Shown here: positions 49,139-58,676 of the stretch, one piece after another
How positions within the stretch are numbered: position 1 is the stretch's first letter
How the letters are laid out: each line of letters opens with the position of its first letter
Assembly (NCBI GenBank): GCA_012517855.1
Contig: JAAYUD010000018.1
Location: 20,845 to 84,844 of the forward strand
Direction: 5' to 3'
From: Bacteroidales bacterium
GTDB taxonomy: Bacteria > Bacteroidota > Bacteroidia > Bacteroidales > Bacteroidaceae
DNA: 64,000 nt
Translations under genes and position numbers: made by a program
Notes under the pieces: model-generated
Told to the model about the DNA's origin: nothing
The model's database searches: none
Seen by the model: only the letters and a program-made list of their open reading frames with translations

Positions 49139-51052
49139 ATGAACAACATTCAACGGAATCTATTTTATATTTCTTTTGCAATATGCAGTTTATCTGTATT
49201 TGCTCAAAAAGAAAATAAAATTTCGAATATAAGCAGTGACTCCATGAATACTGTTTTCATGGAAGCATATAATAAAAAATTGACAGAACTGGAACAACAA
49301 AAACGAATTGATTCTCTTAAACGGTTGGAACTTGAGGCTCGTATAAAAACTTTAAAAACGACTGATAAACTAAAAAGACAAAAACTAGAAGAAGACTTAT
49401 CTAAGCTGAGAGTGAATGATATAAAAAGAATTGAACAAAAAAAGTATCAAATAGAAGCTCTACGCAAAACGTCAAAATCTTATCCGGTAATCGGATTACT
49501 TAATGATACTTTATTTAATATTTACAGCAAATCGGGAAGTTTCTCCGCAAAAGAGCGGGCAGATGCATTCAGTTCGAGAATCCGTAAGCTGGCAGATATT
49601 CCCGATTTTAATAATAAGACACTGCGCATTATAAAATCTGAAACAACGATTGATATTGTCGAAAATAAGAATGTAATTATGAGTATTTCCGAAAATGATG
49701 CACTTTGGGCCAACTCTTCTCAGATAAATTATGCTACTTATATTAAAAATAAAATTATCCGTAATATAGAAGATTATCAATCGGAGACCAGTTTTTCGAC
49801 AATGGCAAAAAAAATAGCTTTGGCAGTTTTGGTGATTTTAATCTCGCTCCTTTTAATCCGGTATATTACTCGACTTTTTAAATGGTTGGCCGTAAAGATC
49901 AAAGATCAAGAAGGTAAATTAATTAAAGACTTAAAATTTAAGAATTATGTGTTTTCTAATACAGCAAAACAGATTAAAATATTGCTATGGATTGGATCAT
50001 TTCTAAAATGGGTATTTATTCTAATCGCCATATATATTTCACTACTACTACTTTTTGGTATTTTTCCTTGGACTAGGAGTTTTGCAAAGACTTTATTTAA
50101 TTATATTCTTAATCCCATAAAATCGATTGCCATAGGATTTTGGGATTATTTACCGAAACTATTTGCCATTATTGTCATATTCATTATTTTTTATTATATA
50201 CTAAAAGGGCTACGCTTTTTTAAAACAGAAATAGAAAGTGGCAGATTAACTATTTCCGGATTTTATGCCGATTGGGCGAATCCTACCTATCAAATATTGA
50301 GGATATTATTGTACGCTTTTATGTTTGTTACTATTTTTCCGTATCTACCGGGAAGCAATAGTTCTATATTTAAAGGAGTTTCAGTATTTTTAGGTGTCTT
50401 ATTTACATTCGGATCATCTGGATCAATCAATAATGTAATAGCTGGACTAATTCTTACATACATGCGTACTTTTAAAATCGGTGACCGCATAAAAATAGGA
50501 GACGTAACAGGAGATGTAATTGAAAAGACGTTGCTTGTTACTAGAATACGTACAATTAAAAATGAAATAATATCAATCCCGAACTCTAACGTAATGAATA
50601 GCCATACAACAAACTACAGCAACGATATAACGGGAACAGGTCTGATAGTGCATACAACGGTAACAATAGGTTATGATGCTCCATGGCCAAAAGTACATAA
50701 AGCACTTATCGGCGCAGCATTGAGAACCGAATATTTATTACGAGTGCCCGAACCTTTTGTTCTTCAAACAAGTCTGGATGACTTCTACGTTTCATATCAG
50801 ATTAATGCTTATACACACAATCCAAATGAACAAGCACAGATTTATTCTGATTTACATCAAAATATCCAAGATTGTTTTAATGAAACAGGAATAGAAATTA
50901 TGTCACCGCATTATAGAGCTGAAAGAGATGGAAACGCAACGACCATTCCTGCTGACTATCTAGATAAAGACTACGCTTCTCCTTCTTTCAATGTTAAAGT
51001 AAAAAGAGAAGATCACAGATCAACAATCGATCCTCTAATGCCTAACAAATAA
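49139..51052 (+). CDS. MscS family mechanosensitive channel with long periplasmic N-domain
   Basis: 637 residues: signal peptide (about 1-22, ending VFAQ), a charged coiled coil (about 40-110), a periplasmic region to 215, then about five membrane helices (near 222-245, 280-310, 345-362, 390-410 and 415-440). The last is the pore helix with TFGSSGSINNVIAGLILTYM; the beta domain GDRIKIGDVTGDVIEKTLL and IPNSNVMNSHTTNYS follow. It resembles the large MscK/YbiO-type members. It should release solutes on hypo-osmotic shock. Single gene with terminator. Confidence 0.9.
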   Translation: MNNIQRNLFYISFAICSLSVFAQKENKISNISSDSMNTVFMEAYNKKLTELEQQKRIDSLKRLELEARIKTLKTTDKLKRQKLEEDLSKLRVNDIKRIEQKKYQIEALRKTSKSYPVIGLLNDTLFNIYSKSGSFSAKERADAFSSRIRKLADIPDFNNKTLRIIKSETTIDIVENKNVIMSISENDALWANSSQINYATYIKNKIIRNIEDYQSETSFSTMAKKIALAVLVILISLLLIRYITRLFKWLAVKIKDQEGKLIKDLKFKNYVFSNTAKQIKILLWIGSFLKWVFILIAIYISLLLLFGIFPWTRSFAKTLFNYILNPIKSIAIGFWDYLPKLFAIIVIFIIFYYILKGLRFFKTEIESGRLTISGFYADWANPTYQILRILLYAFMFVTIFPYLPGSNSSIFKGVSVFLGVLFTFGSSGSINNVIAGLILTYMRTFKIGDRIKIGDVTGDVIEKTLLVTRIRTIKNEIISIPNSNVMNSHTTNYSNDITGTGLIVHTTVTIGYDAPWPKVHKALIGAALRTEYLLRVPEPFVLQTSLDDFYVSYQINAYTHNPNEQAQIYSDLHQNIQDCFNETGIEIMSPHYRAERDGNATTIPADYLDKDYASPSFNVKVKREDHRSTIDPLMPNK

Positions 51053-51053
51053 T

Positions 51054-51104
51054 ATAACCGCCGCGAAATTAAATCATAAGATATTTAATTATCGTGGCGG
51101 TTAT
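51054..51104 (+). terminator. Intrinsic terminator after the MscS gene
   Basis: Arms of about 21 bp (51054-51074 with 51083-51104), containing CCGCC/GGCGG, with an 8-base loop. The stem begins right after the stop codon. Confidence 0.75.
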
Positions 51105-51223
51105 ATACATTTATTAGAATAAACAGATATCGTATACTTTTTCTCACGTTTAAGTTTTTTCCTCCTATTATCAACCAATAAAAGCCGAAATAAACTTATT
51201 GCGCTCCGAAGCCGATATTGGAA

Positions 51224-51430
51224 TTATTCTGCACCATCTTTAAAACCTATTTTACGATGTGCACCATCACAGAAAGGTTTGTTCTTCGATGCTCCGCAAC
51301 GGCATAGATGAACTGTACCATCGTGAGGAATTTCTTTACCATCTTTACCGATCAAACTAAAATTACCTTTTACTTCGTAAGGTCCGTCAGGGAATACCTT
51401 GACAAGTACTTTTTCGTCATTCTTTTCCAT
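51224..51430 (-). CDS. CDGSH-type iron-sulfur protein
   Basis: 68 residues, one CDGSH motif. Ligands Cys43, Cys45, Cys54 and His58 lie in CRCGASKNKPFCDGAH, and would hold a 2Fe-2S cluster. The N-terminal part is a short beta segment. Function is redox or cluster transfer in general; no specific role is known here. The small size is usual for bacterial single-motif members. Confidence 0.92.
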   Translation of the reverse strand: MEKNDEKVLVKVFPDGPYEVKGNFSLIGKDGKEIPHDGTVHLCRCGASKNKPFCDGAHRKIGFKDGAE

Positions 51431-51517
51431 CTTTTTTCTTTTTTAAAATTAGTGTAAATATAACGATTCAACGTCGAAAGTCATTTATTTCTATTCGTTG
51501 TTGAAATTGATTAGTTG

Positions 51518-52150
51518 CTATTTACTATCAAGAATTTTATCAAGTTCTTTAACTATCAGCATCGGGTCTTTATTAATATCCTTTGTTGATAAGGTTCCAT
51601 TCTCCAATTTCTCTGTGAGAGCAGGGTATTCCTTAAAAGAATTTATCATACCACTCTTACCCTTTCTAAATATAGTGCCGAAATTTAAAAAGGGTTTAGC
51701 TACCTGAGATTCTTCTAATTTGTAATAAGCGATAGGCTCTAGATTCCATGCTACAGAATTGAACACCCAAACAAAACCAACATATCCATTTACATTTTTA
51801 CCTTTATAGGTAAGCAACAGCATCATTGGATGATCGGATATAGAACCCTTCCCGCTTCGCATACTATTATATACATATATGGGATAATACTCTGCAGTCT
51901 TATCAGAGTCCGTTTGGGCTAGCAATAACAGTTTTTCAACTTTCTTTATATCGTATTTTATCTTCTTGCCTTTTTGTTCAGGACTAATTGCTATAATAGT
52001 ATCTCTGTCCGAGAGTTCGGAACGCAAATAGCCTTCTACTAAAGTACTGTCTTTTAGCATTAATTTTACTCTTGGCAAGTTTTTTTTTGCAAACGACATA
52101 CTGCACACCATCAATCCTGTTATAGCTAGTACTAATATTCTCTTTATCAT
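51518..52150 (-). CDS. Secreted protein of unknown function
   Basis: 210 residues with a signal peptide (about 1-21, cleaved near SFA-KK). The mature part opens with a small beta region RVKLMLKDSTLVEGYLRSEL that looks like an SH3-like or Sm-like strand pattern, then a segment KIKYDIKKVEKLLLL, and a C-terminal helix. I recognise no family or catalytic motif. It is downstream of rarA on the same strand but 226 bp away, so probably a separate unit. Confidence 0.75.
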   Translation of the reverse strand: MIKRILVLAITGLMVCSMSFAKKNLPRVKLMLKDSTLVEGYLRSELSDRDTIIAISPEQKGKKIKYDIKKVEKLLLLAQTDSDKTAEYYPIYVYNSMRSGKGSISDHPMMLLLTYKGKNVNGYVGFVWVFNSVAWNLEPIAYYKLEESQVAKPFLNFGTIFRKGKSGMINSFKEYPALTEKLENGTLSTKDINKDPMLIVKELDKILDSK

Positions 52151-52376
52151 AAATAGTCATTTTGTATGAACAACATCAGTTACAAAGTTTATTGTTTTTC
52201 TCGAAATATGCAAATATTTCTTTAGAAACTTCGTAAATAAAAAAAGAAAAAGCCCCACGCTGTAATATTAGGCAGTGACAGCATTAAATTGAACTGTAGA
52301 ATGTGAATACAAGACGGCTCAATTCAATTATTTATGAAACTAACGAAAACATTAATATGACGAGAGAATCTATAAT

Positions 52377-53648
52377 TCAGAGATCTTTTTTATCTCCCCA
52401 CAAATGTTGCATTCGTTCTCCAAGTTTACTTTCCGACGAATTATCCTGCGCTTCCCATAGACGAGTAGTTTTCAGCTCATCGGGCATGAATTGCTCTCTC
52501 ACAAAATGCCCGGGATAGTCGTGAGAATATTTGTAGCCGCCACTATATCCTAGATCTTTCATTAGTTTGGTAGGAGCATTGCGCAGGTGAAGTGGCACCG
52601 GTAGATTACCTGTTTGCTTCACCAGTTCGAGAGCTGCGTTGATGCCTTTGTAAGCCGAATTGCTCTTGGGCGAGGTGGCCAGATAGACTGTTGCTTCTGC
52701 AAGAGGTATTCTACCTTCGGGCCAACCTATCTTCATCACTGCGTCGAAAGCCGCATTGGCAAGCAACAAGGCATTGGGATTGGCAAGTCCTATATCTTCG
52801 GAAGCCGATATGACCAACCGCCGCGCGATAAACGCAGGATCTTCTCCACCTTCTACCATACGGGCCAACCAATAGAGTGCCGCATCGGGATCGCTACCAC
52901 GTATCGATTTGATAAATGCCGAAATAATATCGTAGTGCATCTCGCCATCTTTGTCATAAGCCATAGGGTTCTGTTGCAAACGCTCGGCAACAATCTCGTC
53001 GTTGATGATCACCGGATCTGCTCCCGAAGATTCGACAACCAACTCCAATATATTGAGAAGTTTGCGTGCATCTCCACCCGAATAGCGCAACATAGCACTT
53101 GTCTCGTCGATTTGAAACGTATGTTCTTTTAGCAGTATATCAGTACTAATGGCATGATGCAATAAATCAAGTAAATCATCTTTAGTTAAAGGCTCCAAAG
53201 TATAAGTTTGGCAGCGCGATAGCAAAGGTCTGATAACCTCGAAAGAAGGATTTTCTGTCGTTGCTCCGATCAGCGTCACGGTGCCTTGTTCGACAGCACC
53301 TAGCAACGAATCTTGCTGCGACTTGCTGAAACGATGTATTTCGTCGATAAACAATATGGGGCTGGGAGTATTAAAGAACTTCTCTTTTTTTGCCTTTTCA
53401 AGCACTTCTCTTACGTCTTTCACACCCGAAGTTACGGCACTGAGCGTATAGAAAGGAGTATTCAATTTACAGGCTATAATATGTGCCAAAGTGGTCTTTC
53501 CCACACCGGGAGGGCCCCATAGAATGAATGAGGTAATACGGCCTGCATCTATCATTCGGCGCAAGATAGCATTTGGTCCTACCAAGTGCTTCTGACCGAT
53601 ATAATTGTCCAAACTGTCGGGTCGCAGTCGTTCGGCAAGCGGTTTCAT
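52377..53648 (-). CDS. rarA: Replication-associated recombination ATPase RarA (MgsA)
   Basis: 423 residues. Clamp-loader-like AAA+ domain with Walker A GPPGVGKTT (45-53), Walker B LFIDEIHRF, sensor GATTENPSFEV, then the lid and the tetramerisation domain with SAFIKSIRGSDPDAALYWLARM. It works at stalled forks. It begins 4 bp after the wecB stop, so the two share an operon. Confidence 0.95.
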   Translation of the reverse strand: MKPLAERLRPDSLDNYIGQKHLVGPNAILRRMIDAGRITSFILWGPPGVGKTTLAHIIACKLNTPFYTLSAVTSGVKDVREVLEKAKKEKFFNTPSPILFIDEIHRFSKSQQDSLLGAVEQGTVTLIGATTENPSFEVIRPLLSRCQTYTLEPLTKDDLLDLLHHAISTDILLKEHTFQIDETSAMLRYSGGDARKLLNILELVVESSGADPVIINDEIVAERLQQNPMAYDKDGEMHYDIISAFIKSIRGSDPDAALYWLARMVEGGEDPAFIARRLVISASEDIGLANPNALLLANAAFDAVMKIGWPEGRIPLAEATVYLATSPKSNSAYKGINAALELVKQTGNLPVPLHLRNAPTKLMKDLGYSGGYKYSHDYPGHFVREQFMPDELKTTRLWEAQDNSSESKLGERMQHLWGDKKDL

Positions 53649-53652
53649 TCTT

Positions 53653-54738
53653 TTATTCTCCCAATAATATCTTTACTATTCTTTCGGCTGTATGTCCATC
53701 CCAACGTTCTGGAATACTTCCTTTCTTCCATTCTCCGCTGTTTAACGTATCCAAAGCATCAGCCAGTTTTTCCGAATCTTCACCTACCAATTCATTTGTT
53801 CCTTGTTTCCATGTCTCGGGATGTTCGGCATAGTTATTAATGGTGATACAGGGAATACCAAAAAAGGTAGCTTCTTCGCTTACATTGCCCGAGTCGGTAA
53901 CGATTGCTTTGGCATGATTGACAAGATAACCGAAAACCAAATAATTTTGAACGGGCATAATATTAATATTAGAAAGCTTTAGCCCCAGTTTCTTTATACA
54001 CTCACTAACGTATGTATGCAGAGGTGCTATAATCATAGCTCCGGCAGCTTTTTGCGAGAGGGTGGTGAGCAGCGATTTCATCAGGACTTTATCCTTCAAC
54101 AACTTGCGACGATTGAGTGTAAGCAAGATATATTTTCCTTCGTCGAGGTGCATAGCCGAAGCCCACAGAGGTTTGAGCAATCTTGTACGGTTTCGGCGAA
54201 TAGTATCTATCAAAATATTGCCTACATAATATACATTTTCTTCTTCTCGTCCCGACTGGTTCAAATTTCTATTTGCGATTGCCCCCGCAGTAAACAGATA
54301 ATCCGACAAGCCGTCTGTTATCATGCGGTTCACCTCTTTGGGTTGATTCATATCGAAAGAGCGAGTACCGGCAACCAGATGAGCAACTTTAACACCCATT
54401 TTCTTGGCCACAATGGCACAGCTCATCGTAGCAGTGAGATCATCTACCACCAATACCACTTGAGCCGGATTTTCGGTAAGTTCTTTATCGAACGCCAACA
54501 TGATACCAGCAGCCAATCTCGTATTATTTTTGCTATCAATACCAAGGTAAACATCAGGCATATTCATCTCCAAATCGGAAAAAAGCGAAGGTTCCAAACT
54601 GCTATCGTCCTGTTTTCCGGTATAAACTAATCTATAAGAAATTCGTTTTCCTATTCTTTTTGCCGTGTCGATAGCATGAACTATCGGAGCAATCTTCATA
54701 AAATTGGGGCGTGCGCCCGAAACGATGGTTATCTTCAT
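53653..54738 (-). CDS. wecB: UDP-N-acetylglucosamine 2-epimerase (non-hydrolysing)
   Basis: 361 residues from the ATG at 54738; an in-frame TTG at 54756 is less likely. The start MKITIVSGARPNFMKIAPIV and the late SGNVSEEATFFGIPCITI and NNYAEHPETWKQGTNELV are family features. It makes UDP-ManNAc for surface polysaccharides. It is the first gene of a pair with rarA, with promoter at 54767-54774. Some members of this fold are hydrolysing, so the exact reaction is probable rather than certain. Confidence 0.88.
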   Translation of the reverse strand: MKITIVSGARPNFMKIAPIVHAIDTAKRIGKRISYRLVYTGKQDDSSLEPSLFSDLEMNMPDVYLGIDSKNNTRLAAGIMLAFDKELTENPAQVVLVVDDLTATMSCAIVAKKMGVKVAHLVAGTRSFDMNQPKEVNRMITDGLSDYLFTAGAIANRNLNQSGREEENVYYVGNILIDTIRRNRTRLLKPLWASAMHLDEGKYILLTLNRRKLLKDKVLMKSLLTTLSQKAAGAMIIAPLHTYVSECIKKLGLKLSNINIMPVQNYLVFGYLVNHAKAIVTDSGNVSEEATFFGIPCITINNYAEHPETWKQGTNELVGEDSEKLADALDTLNSGEWKKGSIPERWDGHTAERIVKILLGE

Positions 54739-54766
54739 CTCTAATATATATGACAATATTTATGTG

Positions 54767-54774
54767 CAAATATA
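54767..54774 (-). promoter_or_regulatory. -7 element for wecB-rarA
   Basis: The minus strand reads TATATTTG, 28 bp upstream of the wecB ATG. Confidence 0.55.
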
Positions 54775-55172
54775 CAAAACTTTATTAGTATAAGGCAGAT
54801 AATTTGCTAATTAATTAGCATGCCTACATGTGTCTTCGGTCTACAGCAAACTTGCTTACAGTCGATAACTTCATCACTCGAATTTGCCCATAAAAATACA
54901 ACAATAGCAGATAGAAAACGTCGTATGCTCCTAAAAATGATAACGTCCTTAAGTTTTTTTGAAAACATATGGACGTCACCGAAAAAACTAACATACGACA
55001 ATTTTTCACTCTATATAAAAGATGAATAAGTGAATAAACTCACAGAAAAGAAGCACTCATTTGCAGTTTGCAAAAAATAAGTTCAATGGGCTATTTTAAT
55101 ATCTGATTAGCAAAATTAAACTGTCTTATAAAAACATTTTTCATTAATCCGTGTTATTACACATAAAATTGC
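54775..55172. other. Divergent intergenic region, wecB to hisH
   Basis: Carries family B copy 2 near its centre and is otherwise AT-rich. Open frames here overlap the repeat and are not called. Confidence 0.6.
54930..55005. repeat. Palindromic intergenic element, family B, copy 2
   Basis: Nearly identical to 17660-17735 (one A/G difference over about 76 bp). The left flank GTCGTATG (54920-54927) and the internal CATACGAC (54992-54999) are inverted repeats, so the full element is a nested palindrome. Confidence 0.85.
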
Positions 55173-55180
55173 TATTTTTG
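55173..55180 (+). promoter_or_regulatory. -7 element for the his operon
   Basis: TATTTTTG, about 60 bp upstream of the hisH ATG at 55241. I see no His-rich leader peptide or attenuator. Confidence 0.55.
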
Positions 55181-55240
55181 CAGACTAAAAGGAAGTTGCA
55201 CGACTCACAAGCAACAAATATAGCTATTGTTAGATACAAA

Positions 55241-55831
55241 ATGAATGTAGTCATTATAAAATATAACGCTGGAAACATACGGTCGGTTGATTTTGCCCTC
55301 AAAAGATTAGGTGTTAATGCCCAAATTACCGATAGCGCGGAACAAATACAGGGAGCAGACAAAGTGATATTTCCAGGTGTTGGAGAAGCAGGTTCGACCA
55401 TGCAATTTCTTCGCCAAACGGGAATGGATAAGCTATTGAAATCTCTTCACCAACCATTTTTGGGTATCTGCCTAGGCATGCAACTTATGTGCCATTCTTC
55501 TGAAGAAGGAGGCACCGATTGTTTGGGAATGTTCGACGAGAACGTCAAACGCTTTGTTCCACAAGTACATGCCGATAAAGTGCCTCACATGGGGTGGAAT
55601 CAGTTGGAGAATCTAAAGGGAAAACTTTTCCGTGACATAAAAGCCGGAGAATTCGTTTATTTTGTACATAGCTTTTACGTTCCGGTATGCGACTTTACAG
55701 CTGCGTCGACACAGTATATCGTGCCATTCAGTGCAGCCCTCGAAAAAGATAATTTTTACGCTACACAGTTTCATCCCGAAAAGAGTGGGAGTGTAGGTGA
55801 GACAATATTAAAAAACTTTTTGGAATTATGA
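55241..55831 (+). CDS. hisH: Imidazole glycerol phosphate synthase, glutaminase subunit
   Basis: 196 residues from the ATG at 55241, where MNVVIIKYNAGNIRSV matches the family start; an in-frame extension upstream crosses the promoter. Nucleophile Cys77 in LGICLGMQL and the His-Glu pair in QFHPEKSG (about 177-184) are intact. It supplies ammonia to HisF. First gene of hisH-hisA-hisF-hisIE; its TGA overlaps the hisA ATG. Confidence 0.95.
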   Translation: MNVVIIKYNAGNIRSVDFALKRLGVNAQITDSAEQIQGADKVIFPGVGEAGSTMQFLRQTGMDKLLKSLHQPFLGICLGMQLMCHSSEEGGTDCLGMFDENVKRFVPQVHADKVPHMGWNQLENLKGKLFRDIKAGEFVYFVHSFYVPVCDFTAASTQYIVPFSAALEKDNFYATQFHPEKSGSVGETILKNFLEL

Positions 55832-56544
55832 TAGAGTTGATTGCAGCCATCGATTTACTCGATGGGAAATGTGTACGTCTTGAAAAAGGCAAATACGATA
55901 CTAAAAAAGTTTATAGCGACAATCCGGTGGATGTAGCTATAAAATTCCAAGATTATGGCATACAGAGACTACATGTGGTTGATCTGAATGGAGCTGTTTC
56001 GCATCATGTAGAAAACTATCGGATACTGAATATGATTGCTTCGCGGACTTCTATGACCATTGATTTCGGTGGAGGAATAAAAAGTGATGAAGATTTGATG
56101 ATTGCCTTCGAAAATGGAGCTCAGCAGGTTACCATAGGAAGTGTAGCCGTGACCAACCCAGAGCTTTTTGACAAATGGTTTGATTGCTATGGAAGAGAGA
56201 AAATCATTCTCGGCGCCGATGTAAAAGACCGCATAATAGCAGTGAAAGGATGGACCGAAGAAAGCGAATGCCATCTGAAACCTTTTCTTGAAGACTACAT
56301 ACACAAAGGAGTCGAAATAGTTATTTGCACCGATATTGAGCGCGACGGAATGCTGCAAGGCCCTAATATCAAACTGTACAAGGATATATTGAAAGAACAT
56401 CCCACGCTGCACCTGATAGCAAGCGGCGGCGTCAGCAGCATAGGCGACGTGAAGAAATTGAACGAGGCTCACATTCCTGCCGTAATAATAGGAAAAGCAT
56501 TCTACGAAGGTAAAATTTCTCTCGAAGACCTTGAGAAACTATAG
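55828..56544 (+). CDS. hisA: ProFAR isomerase
   Basis: 238 residues, a beta/alpha barrel with the two phosphate-binding halves typical of HisA. The start IAAIDLLDGKCVRLEKG has the first catalytic Asp; DFGGGIKSDEDL, CTDIERDGMLQGPN with the second Asp, and IASGGVSSIGDV follow. It makes PRFAR for the HisH-HisF complex. It is coupled to hisH by a 4-bp overlap. Confidence 0.96.
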   Translation: MIELIAAIDLLDGKCVRLEKGKYDTKKVYSDNPVDVAIKFQDYGIQRLHVVDLNGAVSHHVENYRILNMIASRTSMTIDFGGGIKSDEDLMIAFENGAQQVTIGSVAVTNPELFDKWFDCYGREKIILGADVKDRIIAVKGWTEESECHLKPFLEDYIHKGVEIVICTDIERDGMLQGPNIKLYKDILKEHPTLHLIASGGVSSIGDVKKLNEAHIPAVIIGKAFYEGKISLEDLEKL

Positions 56545-56587
56545 TGTGTGCACAAGCTTTAATTAATCAGAAAGAACAAGAAATAGC

Positions 56588-57343
56588 GTGTTAGCAAAGA
56601 GAATCATTCCATGTTTGGATATTAAGGATGGGCGTACCGTGAAAGGTATCAATTTCGTGAACCTCCGTGAAGCCGGCGATCCTGTCGAATTGGGACGTGA
56701 ATACAGTCGCCAAGGGGCAGATGAGTTAGTGTTTCTGGATATCACGGCAAGCTATGAAGAGCGCAAGACCTTTACGGAATTGGTAAGCCGTATAGCTGCC
56801 AATATCAACATACCGTTTACCGTAGGTGGTGGCATCAACGAGATTGAAGACGTCGAACGGCTATTAGTTGCCGGTGCCGACAAGATTTCGATCAATTCTT
56901 CGGCTTTATTGCATCCTCAATTGATAGAGAACATCGCTACGCACTTCGGGTCTCAAGTATGTGTGGTGGCTATCGATGCTCGAGAAGATGATAAAGATTG
57001 GTTCTGCTACCTGAAAGGTGGTAGAGAACGAACGGAGAAGAAACTATTCGAATGGGCCTATGAGGCTCAAGAACGGGGAGCAGGCGAAATACTGTTTACC
57101 AGTATGAATCACGACGGAGTTAAGAACGGCTATGCCAATGAGGCTCTAGCGCGACTGTCCAACAAGCTTTCCATTCCGATTATTGCTTCGGGAGGAGCAG
57201 GCAAGAAAGAGCATTTTGCCGACGTTTTTTTGAAAGGTAAAGCAGATGCCGCATTAGCTGCAAGTGTTTTTCATTTCGGAGAGATACCAATTCCCGAATT
57301 AAAATCTTATCTTTGCAGTCGTAATATAACAGTAAGAATATAA
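56588..57343 (+). CDS. hisF: Imidazole glycerol phosphate synthase, cyclase subunit
   Basis: 251 residues. It starts at GTG (56588); the next residues [19 protein letters not shown] fit the family exactly, so the start is firm. [28 protein letters not shown] and [13 protein letters not shown] are present. It closes the imidazole ring using ammonia from HisH. It is 10 bp upstream of hisIE. Confidence 0.96.
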   Translation: MLAKRIIPCLDIKDGRTVKGINFVNLREAGDPVELGREYSRQGADELVFLDITASYEERKTFTELVSRIAANINIPFTVGGGINEIEDVERLLVAGADKISINSSALLHPQLIENIATHFGSQVCVVAIDAREDDKDWFCYLKGGRERTEKKLFEWAYEAQERGAGEILFTSMNHDGVKNGYANEALARLSNKLSIPIIASGGAGKKEHFADVFLKGKADAALAASVFHFGEIPIPELKSYLCSRNITVRI

Positions 57344-57353
57344 GATAGATAAA

Positions 57354-57965
57354 ATGAATATCGATTTTGATAAAATGAACGGACTTGTTCCGGCAATTGT
57401 ACAAGATGCCGACACCCGAAAGGTGTTGATGCTTGGCTTTATGAACCGTGAAGCGTATGATAAAACCAACGAAACAGGTTTAGTTACTTTCTATAGCCGC
57501 TCTCGTCAGAAATTGTGGACCAAAGGTGAAGAAAGCGGTCATGTGCTCCACCTGGTTTCAATGAAAAACGATTGTGATAATGATACCTTATTGGTTCAAG
57601 TTCACCCCGAAGGACCCACTTGCCATACAGGAACCGACACCTGTTGGGGCGAGAAGAACGAAGAACCGATTATGTTCCTCAAAGAATTACAAGATTTTAT
57701 CGATAAACGCTACAAAGAGATGCCTAAAGATTCGTATACCACCAGCTTGTTTGAGAGTGGCGTGAATAGGATGGCTCAAAAGGTAGGCGAAGAGGCCGTA
57801 GAAACTGTGATAGAAGCGACTAATGGCACACCCCAAAGAATGGTATATGAAGGGGCCGACTTGCTCTATCATCTTATCGTGTTGCTCACTTCGAAAGGTT
57901 ATCGCATTGAAGATTTAGCTCATGAATTAGTTGAAAGACATAGTAAATCATGGAAGAAGCATTAG
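57354..57965 (+). CDS. hisIE: Bifunctional phosphoribosyl-AMP cyclohydrolase / phosphoribosyl-ATP pyrophosphatase
   Basis: 203 residues. The HisI half (about 1-112) has LMLGFMNREAYDKT, FYSRSRQKLWTKGEESGH and metal-binding HTGTDTCWGE; the HisE half (about 115-203) has KVGEEAVETVIEA and the helical core. It catalyses the second and third steps of histidine synthesis. Its 3' end overlaps the next gene by 16 bp, suggesting translational coupling to a non-histidine gene. Confidence 0.95.
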   Translation: MNIDFDKMNGLVPAIVQDADTRKVLMLGFMNREAYDKTNETGLVTFYSRSRQKLWTKGEESGHVLHLVSMKNDCDNDTLLVQVHPEGPTCHTGTDTCWGEKNEEPIMFLKELQDFIDKRYKEMPKDSYTTSLFESGVNRMAQKVGEEAVETVIEATNGTPQRMVYEGADLLYHLIVLLTSKGYRIEDLAHELVERHSKSWKKH

Positions 57966-58657
57966 TAAAATATCTGGATGTTGAAATACAACAAGAGGGA
58001 ATACCTATTCTTGAACACGTCAACTTGGAATTCCACAAAGGTGAATTTATCTTTTTAATAGGTAAAGTAGGAACCGGAAAAACAAGTTTGATGAAAACGA
58101 TGTATGGAGAACTCGACATCACGTCGGGCGAAGCACGGGTTTTGGACAATGATATGACTACTATCAAAAGAAAAAATATTCCTCAGCTTCGTCGTCGCGT
58201 AGGCATTATATTTCAAGATTTCCAACTCCTCATCGACCGTACGGTATACGAGAATTTAGCTTTTGTACTGAAAGCAACCGGATGGGACGATAAAGTCAAG
58301 ATTGGCGAACGCATTGACGAAGTACTGAATAAGGTAGGTATGCAAGACAAAGCCCAGAAAATGCCCAGTGAATTGTCTGGAGGAGAACAACAGCGCATTG
58401 TCATAGCCAGAGCCGTACTCAACAATCCGGATATTATTCTGGCCGATGAACCTACAGGGAATCTTGATACTGAAACGGGGGTTGATATTGTCAATCTATT
58501 GCAAGAGTTCAGCGAAAAGGGGGCTTTGGTCATTATGAGCACTCACAATCTTCATATTGTTCGTAAGTTTAATGGCAAAGTGCTGGAATTGGAAGACAAA
58601 GGGCTGACAGATGTAACCGGCGAATATGGAGAAGAAACAATTAAAGAAAATAACTAA
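57950..58657 (+). CDS. ftsE: Cell-division ABC ATPase, FtsE-like
   Basis: 235 residues. Walker [10 protein letters not shown] (38-46), Q-loop in [10 protein letters not shown], signature [14 protein letters not shown], Walker [15 protein letters not shown] and the switch His in [10 protein letters not shown] are intact. The '[16 protein letters not shown]' start and length match FtsE. FtsE with FtsX couples division to wall hydrolysis; ftsX is not adjacent here, so the name rests on likeness. It overlaps hisIE and is followed by lysC after 19 bp. Confidence 0.85.
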   Translation: MEEALVKYLDVEIQQEGIPILEHVNLEFHKGEFIFLIGKVGTGKTSLMKTMYGELDITSGEARVLDNDMTTIKRKNIPQLRRRVGIIFQDFQLLIDRTVYENLAFVLKATGWDDKVKIGERIDEVLNKVGMQDKAQKMPSELSGGEQQRIVIARAVLNNPDIILADEPTGNLDTETGVDIVNLLQEFSEKGALVIMSTHNLHIVRKFNGKVLELEDKGLTDVTGEYGEETIKENN

Positions 58658-58676
58658 TAATTAAACACTGTACAAA

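Noticed and set aside
54016..54630. 204-residue open frame antisense to wecB
   Set aside because: Shadow of the real gene; low-complexity and Cys/Ser-rich translation with no family match.
55241..57965. Histidine attenuator or leader peptide before hisH
   Set aside because: No run of His codons and no alternative hairpins were found between the promoter and the ATG.
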